A DNA stretch of 64,000 nucleotides from Mya arenaria (lineage: Eukaryota; Mollusca; Bivalvia; Myida; Myidae), in the NCBI RefSeq assembly GCF_026914265.1, contig NC_069124.1, forward strand, positions 90,610,628 to 90,674,627. Reading direction: 5' to 3'. Of the stretch, positions 1 through 11,077 are shown one piece after another. Below the pieces are notes generated by a model. That model did no database searches. It had not been told where the DNA came from and saw nothing but the letters and a program-made list of their open reading frames with translations. Position 1 is the first letter of the stretch; every line of letters starts with the position of its first letter. A program made the translations under genes and the position numbers.

Positions 1-663
1 TATTTTCTTAAACTGTATCAATTTAAAAGAGACAATTGCATTTTATACAATACATTGCAAAGCCTTCGATATGATGCGGAAAATAACGCAAATTCAAACA
101 ATTGGTGTTCTAATGTACGCACTATATTACAAAATGCAGGATTCAATGAAGTATGGTTATATCCGGAGTCGATTAATATTGATTATATTATTCCTAATTT
201 TAGAAGAAGGTTAATCGACTCGTTTATTGGACATTGGAAAAATGATATAAACTCATTAAGTTCACTAGTGTTATACAGAGAACTAAAATGCACTATACAT
301 ATGTCATCGTATATAGATAAATTGTATAGCTATAGACTTAGGAATATTATTGCTAGATTAAGATTGTCCTCTCATATGCTAAATGTTGAAAGAGGAAGAT
401 ATGTTAATATTGAAAGAAATCAACGTAAATGTGTTTTATGTGTCCGTAATGATATCGAAGATGAATATCACTTTGTTTTGATTTGTCCGAAATATAATGA
501 CATTAGGAAAAAATACATAACTAAATTTTACTATGCAAGACCAAGCATGTTTAAATTCATTCAATTATTAAACTCGGAAAATGCTGCATGTCTACGAAAA
601 CTAGCTTTGTATTGCAAACATGCTTTTAAGCTACGATATACTGCTTTGAATAATAATGCTTAA
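1..663 (+). CDS. LINE reverse-transcriptase C-terminal part (5' truncated by window)
   Basis: The reading frame is open from the first base to a TAA at 661-663, about 220 codons with no start visible, so the protein begins outside the window. The C-terminal half has a zinc-knuckle-like pattern (CVLC, then EDEYHFVLICP, i.e. C-x2-C...H-x4-C). This is typical of the region downstream of the RT domain in many animal non-LTR retrotransposons. A decayed relative with the same pattern lies on the minus strand near 60.8 kb. The absence of stops or frameshifts over 660 bp suggests a fairly recent insertion. The zinc pattern is seen in the sequence; the LINE assignment comes from family knowledge; the clade is not resolved. 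Confidence 0.75.
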   Translation, partial: YFLKLYQFKRDNCILYNTLQSLRYDAENNANSNNWCSNVRTILQNAGFNEVWLYPESINIDYIIPNFRRRLIDSFIGHWKNDINSLSSLVLYRELKCTIHMSSYIDKLYSYRLRNIIARLRLSSHMLNVERGRYVNIERNQRKCVLCVRNDIEDEYHFVLICPKYNDIRKKYITKFYYARPSMFKFIQLLNSENAACLRKLALYCKHAFKLRYTALNNNA

Positions 664-824
664 CTTTTAACATGTTGAAATCATTGTTAGTTCATATATG
701 TATATATGTATAATGCACTCTCGCATTTATCAACTATTGCCATGCCATGTGTAATGTTATTGTAACAACGATGAACTGTATATGTTCAAGTTAACAATAA
801 ATTTTCTGTTCTGTTCTGTTCTGT
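1..824 (+). mobile_element. Non-LTR retrotransposon 3' end with TTCTG tail
   Basis: The open LINE reading frame is followed by a 3' UTR of about 130 bp. It ends in AATAAA and then repeated TTCTG pentamers (about 800-824) in place of poly(A). Short tandem repeat tails are typical of CR1/L2/RTE-like non-LTR elements. The 5' part lies outside the window. Confidence 0.7.
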
Positions 825-904
825 AACAGTAATACAACAGTTACACAGCACGAGGCATCGCTGCCACCCGGTCTAGTAAACTGTACCAAAGCCGAACATT
901 CAAC

Positions 905-1115
905 TATCGCCATGATTGAGGCAATCCGGCAGCTTGTTACCCGTCTTTAAGTCCCATATATTTGCTTCAGTAACTAGTTTCAGCAAAGAACCCCTGCTCT
1001 TTCGCATTGACTGAGGCACTCCAGCAGTGGTACCTCGTTAACCGTCCTAAAGTCCCAGGTTTTCACTTCAGTAACTAGTATCACCATAGAACCCCTGCAC
1101 TATCACAATGATAGA
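905..1115. repeat. Imperfect direct repeat, about two units
   Basis: A block containing TGAGGCAATCC, a Thr/Pro-codon-like GTTACCCGTC segment, AGTCCCA, CAGTAACTAGT and GAACCCCTGC recurs about 95-100 bp downstream with substitutions. No coding frame or known family was recognised. Confidence 0.45.
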
Positions 1116-1264
1116 GAGGAGATCCCTGAGTAACCACTAGTTACCTTTGCCGTAACCATGATGACCTATCAGACTCCTTCTAGCCACCCACACTCATCAA
1201 ACTCCCTCGATCCTACTCCATCAGAGTCCAATTCAGACAAACTTTTCAAGTATGTGTAAGCTTA

Positions 1265-1548
1265 TTTATACTCGAACCTAGGCAAGGCCCATTCGGCGAG
1301 TTCTCCGATAAGATTGTTAGCCATGTAAGTACTTTTTGGAGCAAAGTGCACAGACAGAATGTAACCCGTGTAAAGGCTACCTTGGTTCTTTAACGTGCAC
1401 CAGTATATAGCACTGTCACACGCGACCTCAATTTAACGTCCCTTCCGGAAGACGATTAGTATTTTTAGTGGTGCGGTGGGGAATCGAACTAGCGACCCCT
1501 GCATTGAGAGTTAAGTGTGTTACTAATAAATCACGGGTCCCCACGACT
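1265..1548 (-). mobile_element. tRNA-derived SINE
   Basis: On the minus strand the sequence starts with a tRNA-like head (about 1548-1470). It has an acceptor-like GTGGGGA that pairs with TCCCCAC, and a B-box-like AGTTCGATTCC. A SINE-like body follows, containing CTTCCGGAAGGGACGTTAAA and GTGCACGTTAAAGAACC. The body resembles conserved core sequences of marine-invertebrate SINEs, which I recall but could not check. It is not a functional tRNA gene: the anticodon arm is poorly formed and the body is fused to it. Confidence 0.6.
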
Positions 1549-1854
1549 TGAATCTTGCCTAATACCTCAGGACTGATTTTGAATAAAAACTTAGTGGAAC
1601 CACCTATTAACTGAATTAACTGCCGGTTTACAAATTGACTTATTTCAAAAAATTTGATTCCATATAATTATTATACACTTTTCATATCTCGACTGAAAAA
1701 AAATAAATACAATCTAAGTATCATAACTAACAACACTTTTTAACTTCCTGACCTATACTCATCACGGGACAGTATTGGTTTTTGTCAACTCTGGCCGGCC
1801 GCACAGAACAGCCATTGTTGTCAACGTTTAATATGGTTCGTAAATTTGACTGCT

Positions 1855-1985
1855 ATAATGAAATGTTGTAATTTAATTGAAACGTTTAGTGGTATAAGTA
1901 GAAAAAAGCTGCTATATTCATTGTTTTATTTATTTTTTAACGAGGAAACATTTATTACATGTGTTTTTATAATAAAATGATTGTG
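1855..1985 (+). repeat. Dispersed repeat, copy 1 of 3
   Basis: Contains AATTGAAACG, GTGGTATAA, AAGCTGCT and TGTGTTTTTATAATAAA-like blocks in the same order as 2855-2975 and 14485-14580. It is AT-rich and non-coding. The three copies flank the two adaptor paralogues, so the repeat may have taken part in the duplication. Confidence 0.5.
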
Positions 1986-2045
1986 ATTGTGTTTCATTGT
2001 TTTAATTCTGTCCAAACATTTGAATGACACATGCAACACTTACAG

Positions 2046-2085
2046 TAAAATAAATCTTCTGTTCTGTTCTGTTTTGTGTAGAAAT
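2046..2085 (+). mobile_element. Second LINE 3' tail (TTCTG pentamers)
   Basis: AATAAATC is followed by TTCTG pentamers, matching the tail at 795-824. It marks the 3' end of another, heavily truncated copy of the same LINE family. Confidence 0.5.
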
Positions 2086-3620
2086 GCTGAATGGGTTACC
2101 ACGCATCGTCCGTGTCCTATATTTTAGACATTAATAAAATCACAGGCGGTTTTGAATTACCTATAAAATTGACGCAGATGACAGTACAAAACCAAAACTT
2201 CCTTGTCCTCAAATCGATCCTTTGATCAATTTCAAATATTAACGTAAATATAAGTATTGATTAACATTACCCATTTGGTGTTTTTTATATTTATAAATAA
2301 AATTGATAGTTAAGATTAGTGTGAACGCGACACGTTTGTGAATTGCTTCTTGTTATAAAGTAAATGAGCTCTATAATTCCTCATATCTGATAGTCTAGAT
2401 ATCAAACGGTCTACTCTTGTTTCAAGTATACTCATTGTATTATTCTGTGGAGTCACAGTTATCTTATTTCGGGATGTAGAAAAGAGAATTCGTACTTAAA
2501 TGCAGGTTTCCTAGTATTAGTCAACCAATATGTAAACTTACGTTTGCACCTACCTACATAATTGCAGGGATTGTCTTCAAAACTAGATTTTTAAGAGCTG
2601 TAAATGCTGTCAGTATGTCCTACCAGGTTCTTGGCACCTGTGGACACGCTTAGGTCATCGTTTAATTTGTATCATAAAGGTTCTATCAACAAGTCTAACA
2701 AAACTCACTCAAGATATGGTCGTGTTAGCACTGAAACCATGTCAATTGATGCCTTAAGGTTTAAAATTCTTTTAAAAAAGAAATAAACAGTACCTGTATT
2801 CAAGCAGTGCTAAACGGCGGCTGTAGTAGTTCGGCATGGTACTTGTACAATTACTTATTATAATTTAATTGAAACGTTCTGTGGTATAACTGGTATAAAG
2901 CTGCTTTACTCATTGTTTTATTTATTCGTTTTAAGAAAAAAAAATATTATAAAATTATGTGTTTTTATAATGAACTTTTTTCTGTAGGATTGTGTTGCAT
3001 TGCTTATATTACACAATTAAAACGCCAAACAATATCCTACAATATATAGCATGATAGTAATACAAAATGTGAAGTCATTGTTGTATTAAATAACATGTTG
3101 CATGCATCTGCGATAAACATTGGTCGAACAAAGTGTGCATGCATACATAGTGGATAACATTGGTCTATACATTGCCGCAGAATATTGAAGTATACTTTGT
3201 ACGTGTTTACTTTCACACCCTTAGTCCTCGGCCTGATTTATAGCACGAAGGCCTAAGTCACAATTCTAATTAAATTTCATGTAAAATATGGCCCTGTATC
3301 CACTATAACAATTTCATTTTACAGCTTATGCTATATAAAAAAACAAAGATGAAGTAGTTTGTAAAGGTTGGCAAGCCGTCGAGAAACCGCCGACAACTCC
3401 TTGATTGGGGATTCCAATTGAGTTTCATAGAACCCATCGATCGTCACCTTCATATTCATTGTCATAGTCGCCGTCGCACACGCTTATAACCGTCACTCGT
3501 GAGCCATCTCTTACACCACCGCTACCAGTTGCCATCTTTATCGCAAATTGATCACGGTGCTTAGACTTATATGTACTTTCTTAAACGTTAACTGTTTTTT
3601 ACCGTTTCTTGGTGTTGCAG
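2086..3620. other. Non-coding stretch upstream of the first visible adaptor exon
   Basis: This AT-rich sequence holds a second copy of the dispersed repeat (about 2855-2975). It also holds a block at about 3095-3190 with TGCATGCATCTGCGATAAAC and a GTGTGCATGCATACATAGTGG-like core, which recurs inverted at about 14830-14935. The 60-codon frame at 2604-2786 has no recognisable domain. No exon encoding the missing N-terminal PH strand was found. Confidence 0.5.
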
Positions 3621-6600
3621 AGAGGCGTACGTTACCGGAAGTTGTATATGCTGCTCGAGCAGAACGTGATCTGCACCTTCGAGAGGACGCCGCCCGGTAA
3701 CCAGAATGTAAGCATAATTATATTCACATGAACAAGAGTGGGAACCCAGTTTCACCGTTTAAGCATGTGCTCGAATGGAAACACGTGTTAAGCTATTTGC
3801 TCTATTTAAGCATGCGCTCGAAAGGATACAAGTTGGTAACTAGTTGCTCTATTTAAGCATGTGCTCGAATGGTTACAAGTTGGTAACTAGGTACTCTATT
3901 TAAGCATGTTCTCGAATGAATACAAGTTGGTAACTAGTTGCTCTATTTAAGCATGTGCTCGAATGGTTACAAGTTGGTAACTAGGTACTCTATTTAAGCA
4001 TGTTCTCGAATGAATACAAGTTGGTAACTAGTTGCTCTGTTTAAGCATGTGCTCGAATGGTTACAAGTTGGTAACTAGGTACTCTATTTAAGCATGTTTT
4101 CGGGGTTCATGGACACGAGTAAGCAAATAGTTGACAATTTTATGCATGTGTTCGCGCGAAAATGAGTTGGCAAATTGTTGCTCAAGGTAGGCATGCGTTC
4201 GAGTGGAAACGAGTTTGCAACTAGTTGCATCTTGTACGTATTTGTGCACGTGGACACGAGTGGGTAACAAGTTGCGCCATGTATGAATATGTTCGCGTGG
4301 ACACGAGTGGGCAACTTGTTGCGCAATGTATGCATCTTTTATTTTGGGTGGACACGATTGGGCAATAAGAGGCTCCACGTAAGCTTGTGTTCGCATGGAG
4401 AAGAGTGAGCAAGAAGTTGCCTCATCTAAGCATATGCCCGCGTGGACATGACTGGGCAATTAGTAACTGCGCGTAAGCATGTGCCCGCGTGGAAATGACT
4501 GGACTGTTAGTAACTGCATGTAAGGATGTGCCCGCGTGGACACGACTGGGTAATTAGTAGCTCCATGTAAGAATATGCCCGCGTGGACATGACGGGACAA
4601 TTAGTAGATCCATGTCAGCATGTGTTCGATTGAACACGAGTTGGCAATATGTAGCTCCATGTTACAATGTGTTCGCGTCTACACGAGTGGAAAATTAGTT
4701 GCTCCATGTAAGAATGGATTCGCTTGTACACAACTGGGCAACAAGTTGCTTCATGTTAGCAAGTGTTTGCGAGGATACAACAGGGCAGCTAATAGATCCA
4801 TGACATAGCGAAAAGGCACTGATGTCTTTTGGAGGAATATTAGATGAATTAACATGACAAAGAAATATATAATCCAAACAAAACCATGTTTTATATGTAC
4901 TCTGCTTAAATATATATTGGAAATATATATATATATACTTGCGAGTGATGTGAAATGTGTAAAAGGCAAGTGTTTATAAATCTCTATAGTATATAACTAT
5001 ATATTGTTATTCAGCAACTTTGGAACTTGACGTTAGACAAAAGCACGACTTTCAAATACCGAGGTCCCACTAAGGATCACAGCGGCTACAAGTTCGATCT
5101 ATTCGCTGGCGGACGCAACAATACGTTTAAGGTCAGTGTGGATGTTCAGGGTCAGATAAACTGCATGCCGTTGACGCAATTTTTATTGGAATGGTAGTTT
5201 GTATAATAAGCCTGATATGAATAATGGAGAAGTGTGTGCATATAAAGGGCATTAGCAAATTGATATATAGTTTGTTAGGAATAAAATAATTGAATTCTTA
5301 ATATCTTATGACAAAGACTAAAACCAACTGTATGTCGTTTTTTTTTTCGATATTCATTTATCACTATTTTTCCAGACTGTCCGTCTGTCTGAGTTGGAGC
5401 AATGGCGTGGATACATCATTGGAATTGTAACGGTAGGTGTATAGATATTAAACTATAGGCACAGATACATTGAAAGCAATGTTACGGTATGTGTATAGAT
5501 GTTGAAACAATGGCGCAGATGCATTGAGGGCATTGTAACGGTAGGTGTATAGATGTTGAAACAATGGCGCGGATACATTAAGGCCATTGTAACAGTAGGT
5601 GTATTGATGTTGAAACAATGGCGCGGATACATTGAGGGCATTGTTACGGTAGATGTATAGATGTTGAAATAATGGCGCAGATGCATTGAGGGCATTGTAA
5701 CGGTAGGTGTATAGATGTTGAAATAATGGCGCAGATGCATTGAGGGCATTGTAACGGTAGGTGTATAGATGTTGAAATAATGGCGCAGATACATTGAGGG
5801 CATTGTTACGGTAGATGTATAGATGTTGAAATAATGGCGCAGATGCATTGAGGGCATTGTAACGGTAGGTGTATAGATGTTGAAACAATGGCTCGGATAC
5901 ATTGAGTGCATTGTAACAGTAGGTGTATAGATGTTGAAACAATGGCGCGGATACATTGAGAGAATTGTAACGGTAGATGTATAGATGTTGAAACAATGGC
6001 GCGGATACATTGAGGGCATTGTAACGGTAGGTGTATTGATGTTGAAACTATGACGCGGATACATTGAGGGCATTGTTACAGTAGGTATATAGATGTTGAG
6101 ACAATGACGCAGATACATTGAGGGCATTGTAACAGTAGGTGTATTGATGTTGAAACAGTGGCCTGGATACATTGAAAGCATTGTTACGTTATGTGTATAG
6201 ATGTTGAAACAATGGCCTGGATGCATTGAAATCATTGTTACGGAATGTGTATGGATGTTGAAACAATGGCGCGGATACATTGAGGGCATTGTTACAGTAG
6301 GTGTATAGATGTTGAAACAATGGCGCGGATACATTGAGGGCATTGTTACAGTAGGTGTATAGATGTTGAAACAATGGCCTGGATACATTGAGGGCAATGT
6401 AGCAGTAGGTGTATGGATGTTGAAACAATGGCGCGGATACATTGAGGGCATTGTAACGGTAGGTGTATAGATGGTGAAACAATGGCCTGGATACATTGGG
6501 GGCATTGTTACAGTAGGTGTATAGATGTTGAAACAATGGCGTGGATACATTGAGGGCATTGTTACAGTAGGTGTATAGATGTTGAAACAATGGCCTGGAT

Positions 6601-9600
6601 ACACTGAGGGTATTGTAACTGTAGGTGTATAGATGTTGAAACGATGGCGCGGATACATTGAGTGCATTGTAACGGTAGGTGTATAGATGTTGAAACGATG
6701 GTGCGGATACATTGAGGGCATTGTAACGGAAGGTGTATAGATGTTGAAACAATGGCGCGGATACATTGAGAGAATTGTAACGGTAGGTGTATAGATGTTG
6801 AAACGATGGCGCGGATACATTGAGAGAATTGTAACGGTAGGTGTATAGATGTTGAAACGATGGCGCGAAACATTGAGGGCATTGTAACGGTAGGTGTATA
6901 GATGTTGACACAATATATCATACAGGAAATACAAGATTGTTGATATTTTGTATGTAAATATGTTTTAATACAGCATTATTATAATTGTAATATAAAATAT
7001 ATACGTAGTAAATATATGCTCCAAGATAATCCAACTATTCGTATCTGTCGTGTCTCTCTGTAGCGAACTGTTCCTGTCGACCTGGATCTGCTAGAGGACC
7101 AGATTCGGCGGATCGTGGTAAACGTGCGCGGTTACAACAGTGAATCGGATAGCGGTTATATCCCCGACAGGCCTGGACCGGGTGGTGGGTCGACGCGCAC
7201 GGAAGTTTTCGCTCACAATCGCAGCATAGGGTCTGGTGATTCCGGCAAAGGGAACAGCCTGAAGCTGGACAACAACGGACAGGTGGTAGGTGACCGGTTC
7301 ATTAAAGAAGTTTGGGAAATTGATATAAGGCGTTCAGTGCGCGCGGTTTAGACCAATATTACATTAAACAAAACACACACACACACACGGAGACGAAATA
7401 TGCAAATACAAGTACATAGATGAAAGTACTCTACTCATTACTGACTATTACTGTCCTCTCGGTTTTAAGAATTGAATTGGAACCTTTTGTTAAACTAAGT
7501 TCTGATCATTTGAAGGATCATGTGTGAACGTTAATGGGTGTTTGGGTTTATTCAGAGTTGTGGGAGCATTGCATATAGATGAACGCATGATGTAGTCTTA
7601 TGTGACTACATAACTGTTCATAAAACTTTATGGCTTGTAAAATAAATCTGACTTAAAAAGTATGTAAGAAACTCTCTCTTTTCTTCTTTTTGGGGGGGGG
7701 GGGGGGGGGGGCTTTAGTAACTGGTTATAAGTATAGCTAACATATTCTGATTTGAGAAAACATCAGTGCACTTTTGAAGTGTGGCTTTAGTTGTGCTGGC
7801 GGCGATGAATCAAGTTTCAAGATATTATAAGGAAATGTAACTATACAATAGTAATTTCAGTTTGTTGTTAATTCGGATTCTTGACCAAAATGAAACGCTT
7901 CGTAAAGACACATTAACTACAGCAGGCTGTCGTATTATTGAGAGAGAAGCAGTTCTTGGTTAAATGAGATATTTCATTAATAACTATCAGGGGCGAATCC
8001 AGAATTTGATTTAAGCTAGAGGCGTAACCTTTGGACTTGCGCCCCTCCCTCCGAATTGAAATTTATTTGGTTTGAAGTGTTGGCAGGGGGTGTTTGAAGT
8101 GTTGGCAGGTGGTGTTAGGGTCACTTCCCTTTGAAAAGTTTCTAAACTTTCTATGGTGCATTTTAGGGCGTATTTGTTTACCTTTTTCTCCTATATTAAA
8201 ATAAAAAGTAAACTTAGACGAGTATGGGGTTTATTACACAGTCAAGATGTTTGACTTTGTGAACTTCTTTATAACGTTTATACTAAAGTATTCAGTATGG
8301 AACTGTTGACAATGATGATCTTTGCAGAACAATAATTCGAAAATTGCAGGTTCACAGGTTCCACGCAGACAAATTTGGGGAACAGACCCCGCCCAGGTTG
8401 GTTCTTTTCTTTAAGACATAAGTATAGCTTTCTTCTTACACTGTTTTTGCAATGTGAGTATTAAAATGTATATAAAACATAAGGCTAATATTGGTATGTT
8501 CGGTAAACTATGAACTGTATAACCGAGCGAATGTTTGAGTTGATGTTTACGCGGTGAAAGAACAAGGACGATATCGCTATGACTATTAAACAGCATTGTA
8601 TACTGTTATTTGAGTATATAAAAGAAGACACCAGGGGAAATGATATAAGCCTATTGGCCATCTATTGGATTAGAGCGACACAGCCTGATTTATTCTATAA
8701 CGAAATCCTATTCATAATACCTTGCAGCTGGTTTGTGACTCGCTGCTCAAGGGCAATGGCCGAGACAGTGTTGCGGGCGGCTGAGCGGCTCGGATACGGC
8801 AACACGCTGATGAGGGAGAGCACCACGCACATGAACAACGGAAGTTATGCCATCTCCAAACTCGTCAGGCACAAACGGTGCGTACTTCTCACCTTTCAGT
8901 CCCGATTGGCGTCCATGTACTTCCAGTTTCCAATGTATCTGACTGTATTCCTCGTGCCAAATGACACCCGTTATATTCTTTCAGAACTAACGATGTGCAG
9001 TTTGACCACTACGAAGTTATACGGGTTGCCGGCGGCTACAAACTTAACGTTGAAAATGAGGTATCAATACAGTTTTTTAAGTTTTGTTTAAATGTACAAT
9101 GACCTTATATTGTTGTGAGAAAAGGCATTCTCTGCCTGTTTGTTAGCAAGGTAGATTTAGTATTCAGATGGTTAAAAGGTCAAACGTTAACAAACACAAT
9201 TTACTTATTTTGTTTTAAATTCATTTAAATACAGTCATATTCGATTCATAAAGTAAAACAATGTCAACTAATAATACTCGCTTTGAGGCTGACAGAAACG
9301 TGTAGTGTAATAACAATCATGATTCAACATTCGATATCCTAGCACGAGCCGATGACGTGCCTGACAGAAGTGACGCACTACTTCCAACGCATGTTCGGGC
9401 TGGACACAGAGCTGCTCACGACAAATGACCGTCGGCAGCTGCAGGTGGAGGCCCAAGGGGAGCCCAGCTACGTCGACCGCTTCAGGCGTAAGTCAGTGTG
9501 AGGCGTTGAGTGATAGAAAGCTTGGAAATACATACCCTTTAATATTTAGGTAACAAAGATGTGTTGAACGGATGTTCAGTATAATCTGAGACACTAAGAA

Positions 9601-11038
9601 CCTTTCAGCAACTTGGACTTGGAATAGTTTACGTTTATCTCATGGTGTCGCGTTTTTTACATGGTGGCTGTTATTTATATTCCGAAACACTTGACTGTTT
9701 CACATTTAGCGGATTTAGCCACGTTATATTCCTATCACAATACTTGCAAAAATATGACATCTTTAATCACTTCTACTTGCAAATTTGTATCATTACAAAG
9801 ACACGCAATAAAACAGCTGGAATATATTGTGGAGAGTCTATGTTGGAAATGGTTTGGATAAGTCTTATTTTTTCAATATAACCACTTGCCTCCCTTTTCT
9901 CTTTCAGAGCACGATCATGGCGAACCCGAGCCAGGTATGTATTCACTACTGACCCCGCGCATGCCGTTGACGGTGTGTAGCCACTGTTTTCATACAGTTT
10001 ATTTGTACATGACAACCATTCTCCCGTTCCATACACATTATCTATAAAACTAAAGCTTTACATTTATATTATAATGTATACAACCATTCAGTTGTTAGTC
10101 GTTTTAGGCATAAGTCGTCTTTTTCAAATAAGTAGGCTGATGCATAAGCTCAATATTGAATAATGCTTTAAAAGAATTTACGTTTAAGAGTTTAACGGTG
10201 GTTAAAAAACGTTTGTGTAAAAACGATGACTTTAGCATCACTTTCACGGTAATTGTTGGTTTCGGATGGTTGTATACATAAGACACATGGGAAAAATATA
10301 TATGAGTTTACGTAATCAAATAACTGCCAAGGTTGAAAAGAGAGGAGAACATTCCAAACTAAATACAGAAGTTTGCATTGTTGTACTATGATTGAAACGC
10401 CTGCTGCTTTAGACGGCCGCTGGGTTCCCTCGCCGATGCCGCACATGCAACACTCCTTGTCGGCGCCTGGCTACGTGAACCAGGAGATAGAGCGAGAGGT
10501 GAAGGATGCGCAGACACTAACAGGTGACCGCTGCGTTCCCTCACCGATGCCGCACATGCAACACTCCTTGTCGGCGCCTGGGTACGTGAACCAGGAGAAT
10601 GAGCGGGAGGTGAAGGAGGCGCGGACACTCCCGGTCGCCCCTCCCCCGCCCCGCGACCCCATCGGTGAGATACTCGCAGTGAATTAGTACATAAATAACC
10701 ATGGCCACGCACTCAGTATGGGCCACATTTCGGGAAGTAGATTAACTTCATATAGAACACGAAGTTCAAAGTGTAGTTTGACACTCTCTCATAAATAATA
10801 ATAAATATGCAAAAATTATGTCTAGAGGTCATTGGCTGTCTAGCAATAACATTCAGATCTAAATACATGACACTAACCTCGCTTAAATTTACCCGCCAGT
10901 GAAGGGTCGACCGCCTGCATCGGCAGCACCGCATACACCAGCCTCCCCTCGGGACGACAAACGCTCCCAGCTAGAACAGAGCCTAGCTAATGTTACGCTC
11001 CGTAAAACTGGATTTAAACCCACTTTGTCAGCAAGCCC

Positions 11039-11077
<39 letters not shown>

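Noticed and set aside
1450-1548. tRNA gene on the minus strand
   Set aside because: The B box and acceptor pairing are present, but the anticodon arm is poor and a SINE body follows directly.
2604-2786. 60-codon frame as a missing PH-domain exon
   Set aside because: Its sequence has no PH pattern and no matching splice phase to 3621.
5448-6934. Long minus-strand frames of up to 493 codons with a repeated Tyr/Thr/Pro-rich peptide
   Set aside because: They run through the 54-bp array; the period is divisible by three and lacks stops in those frames. No start context, splice sites or domain.
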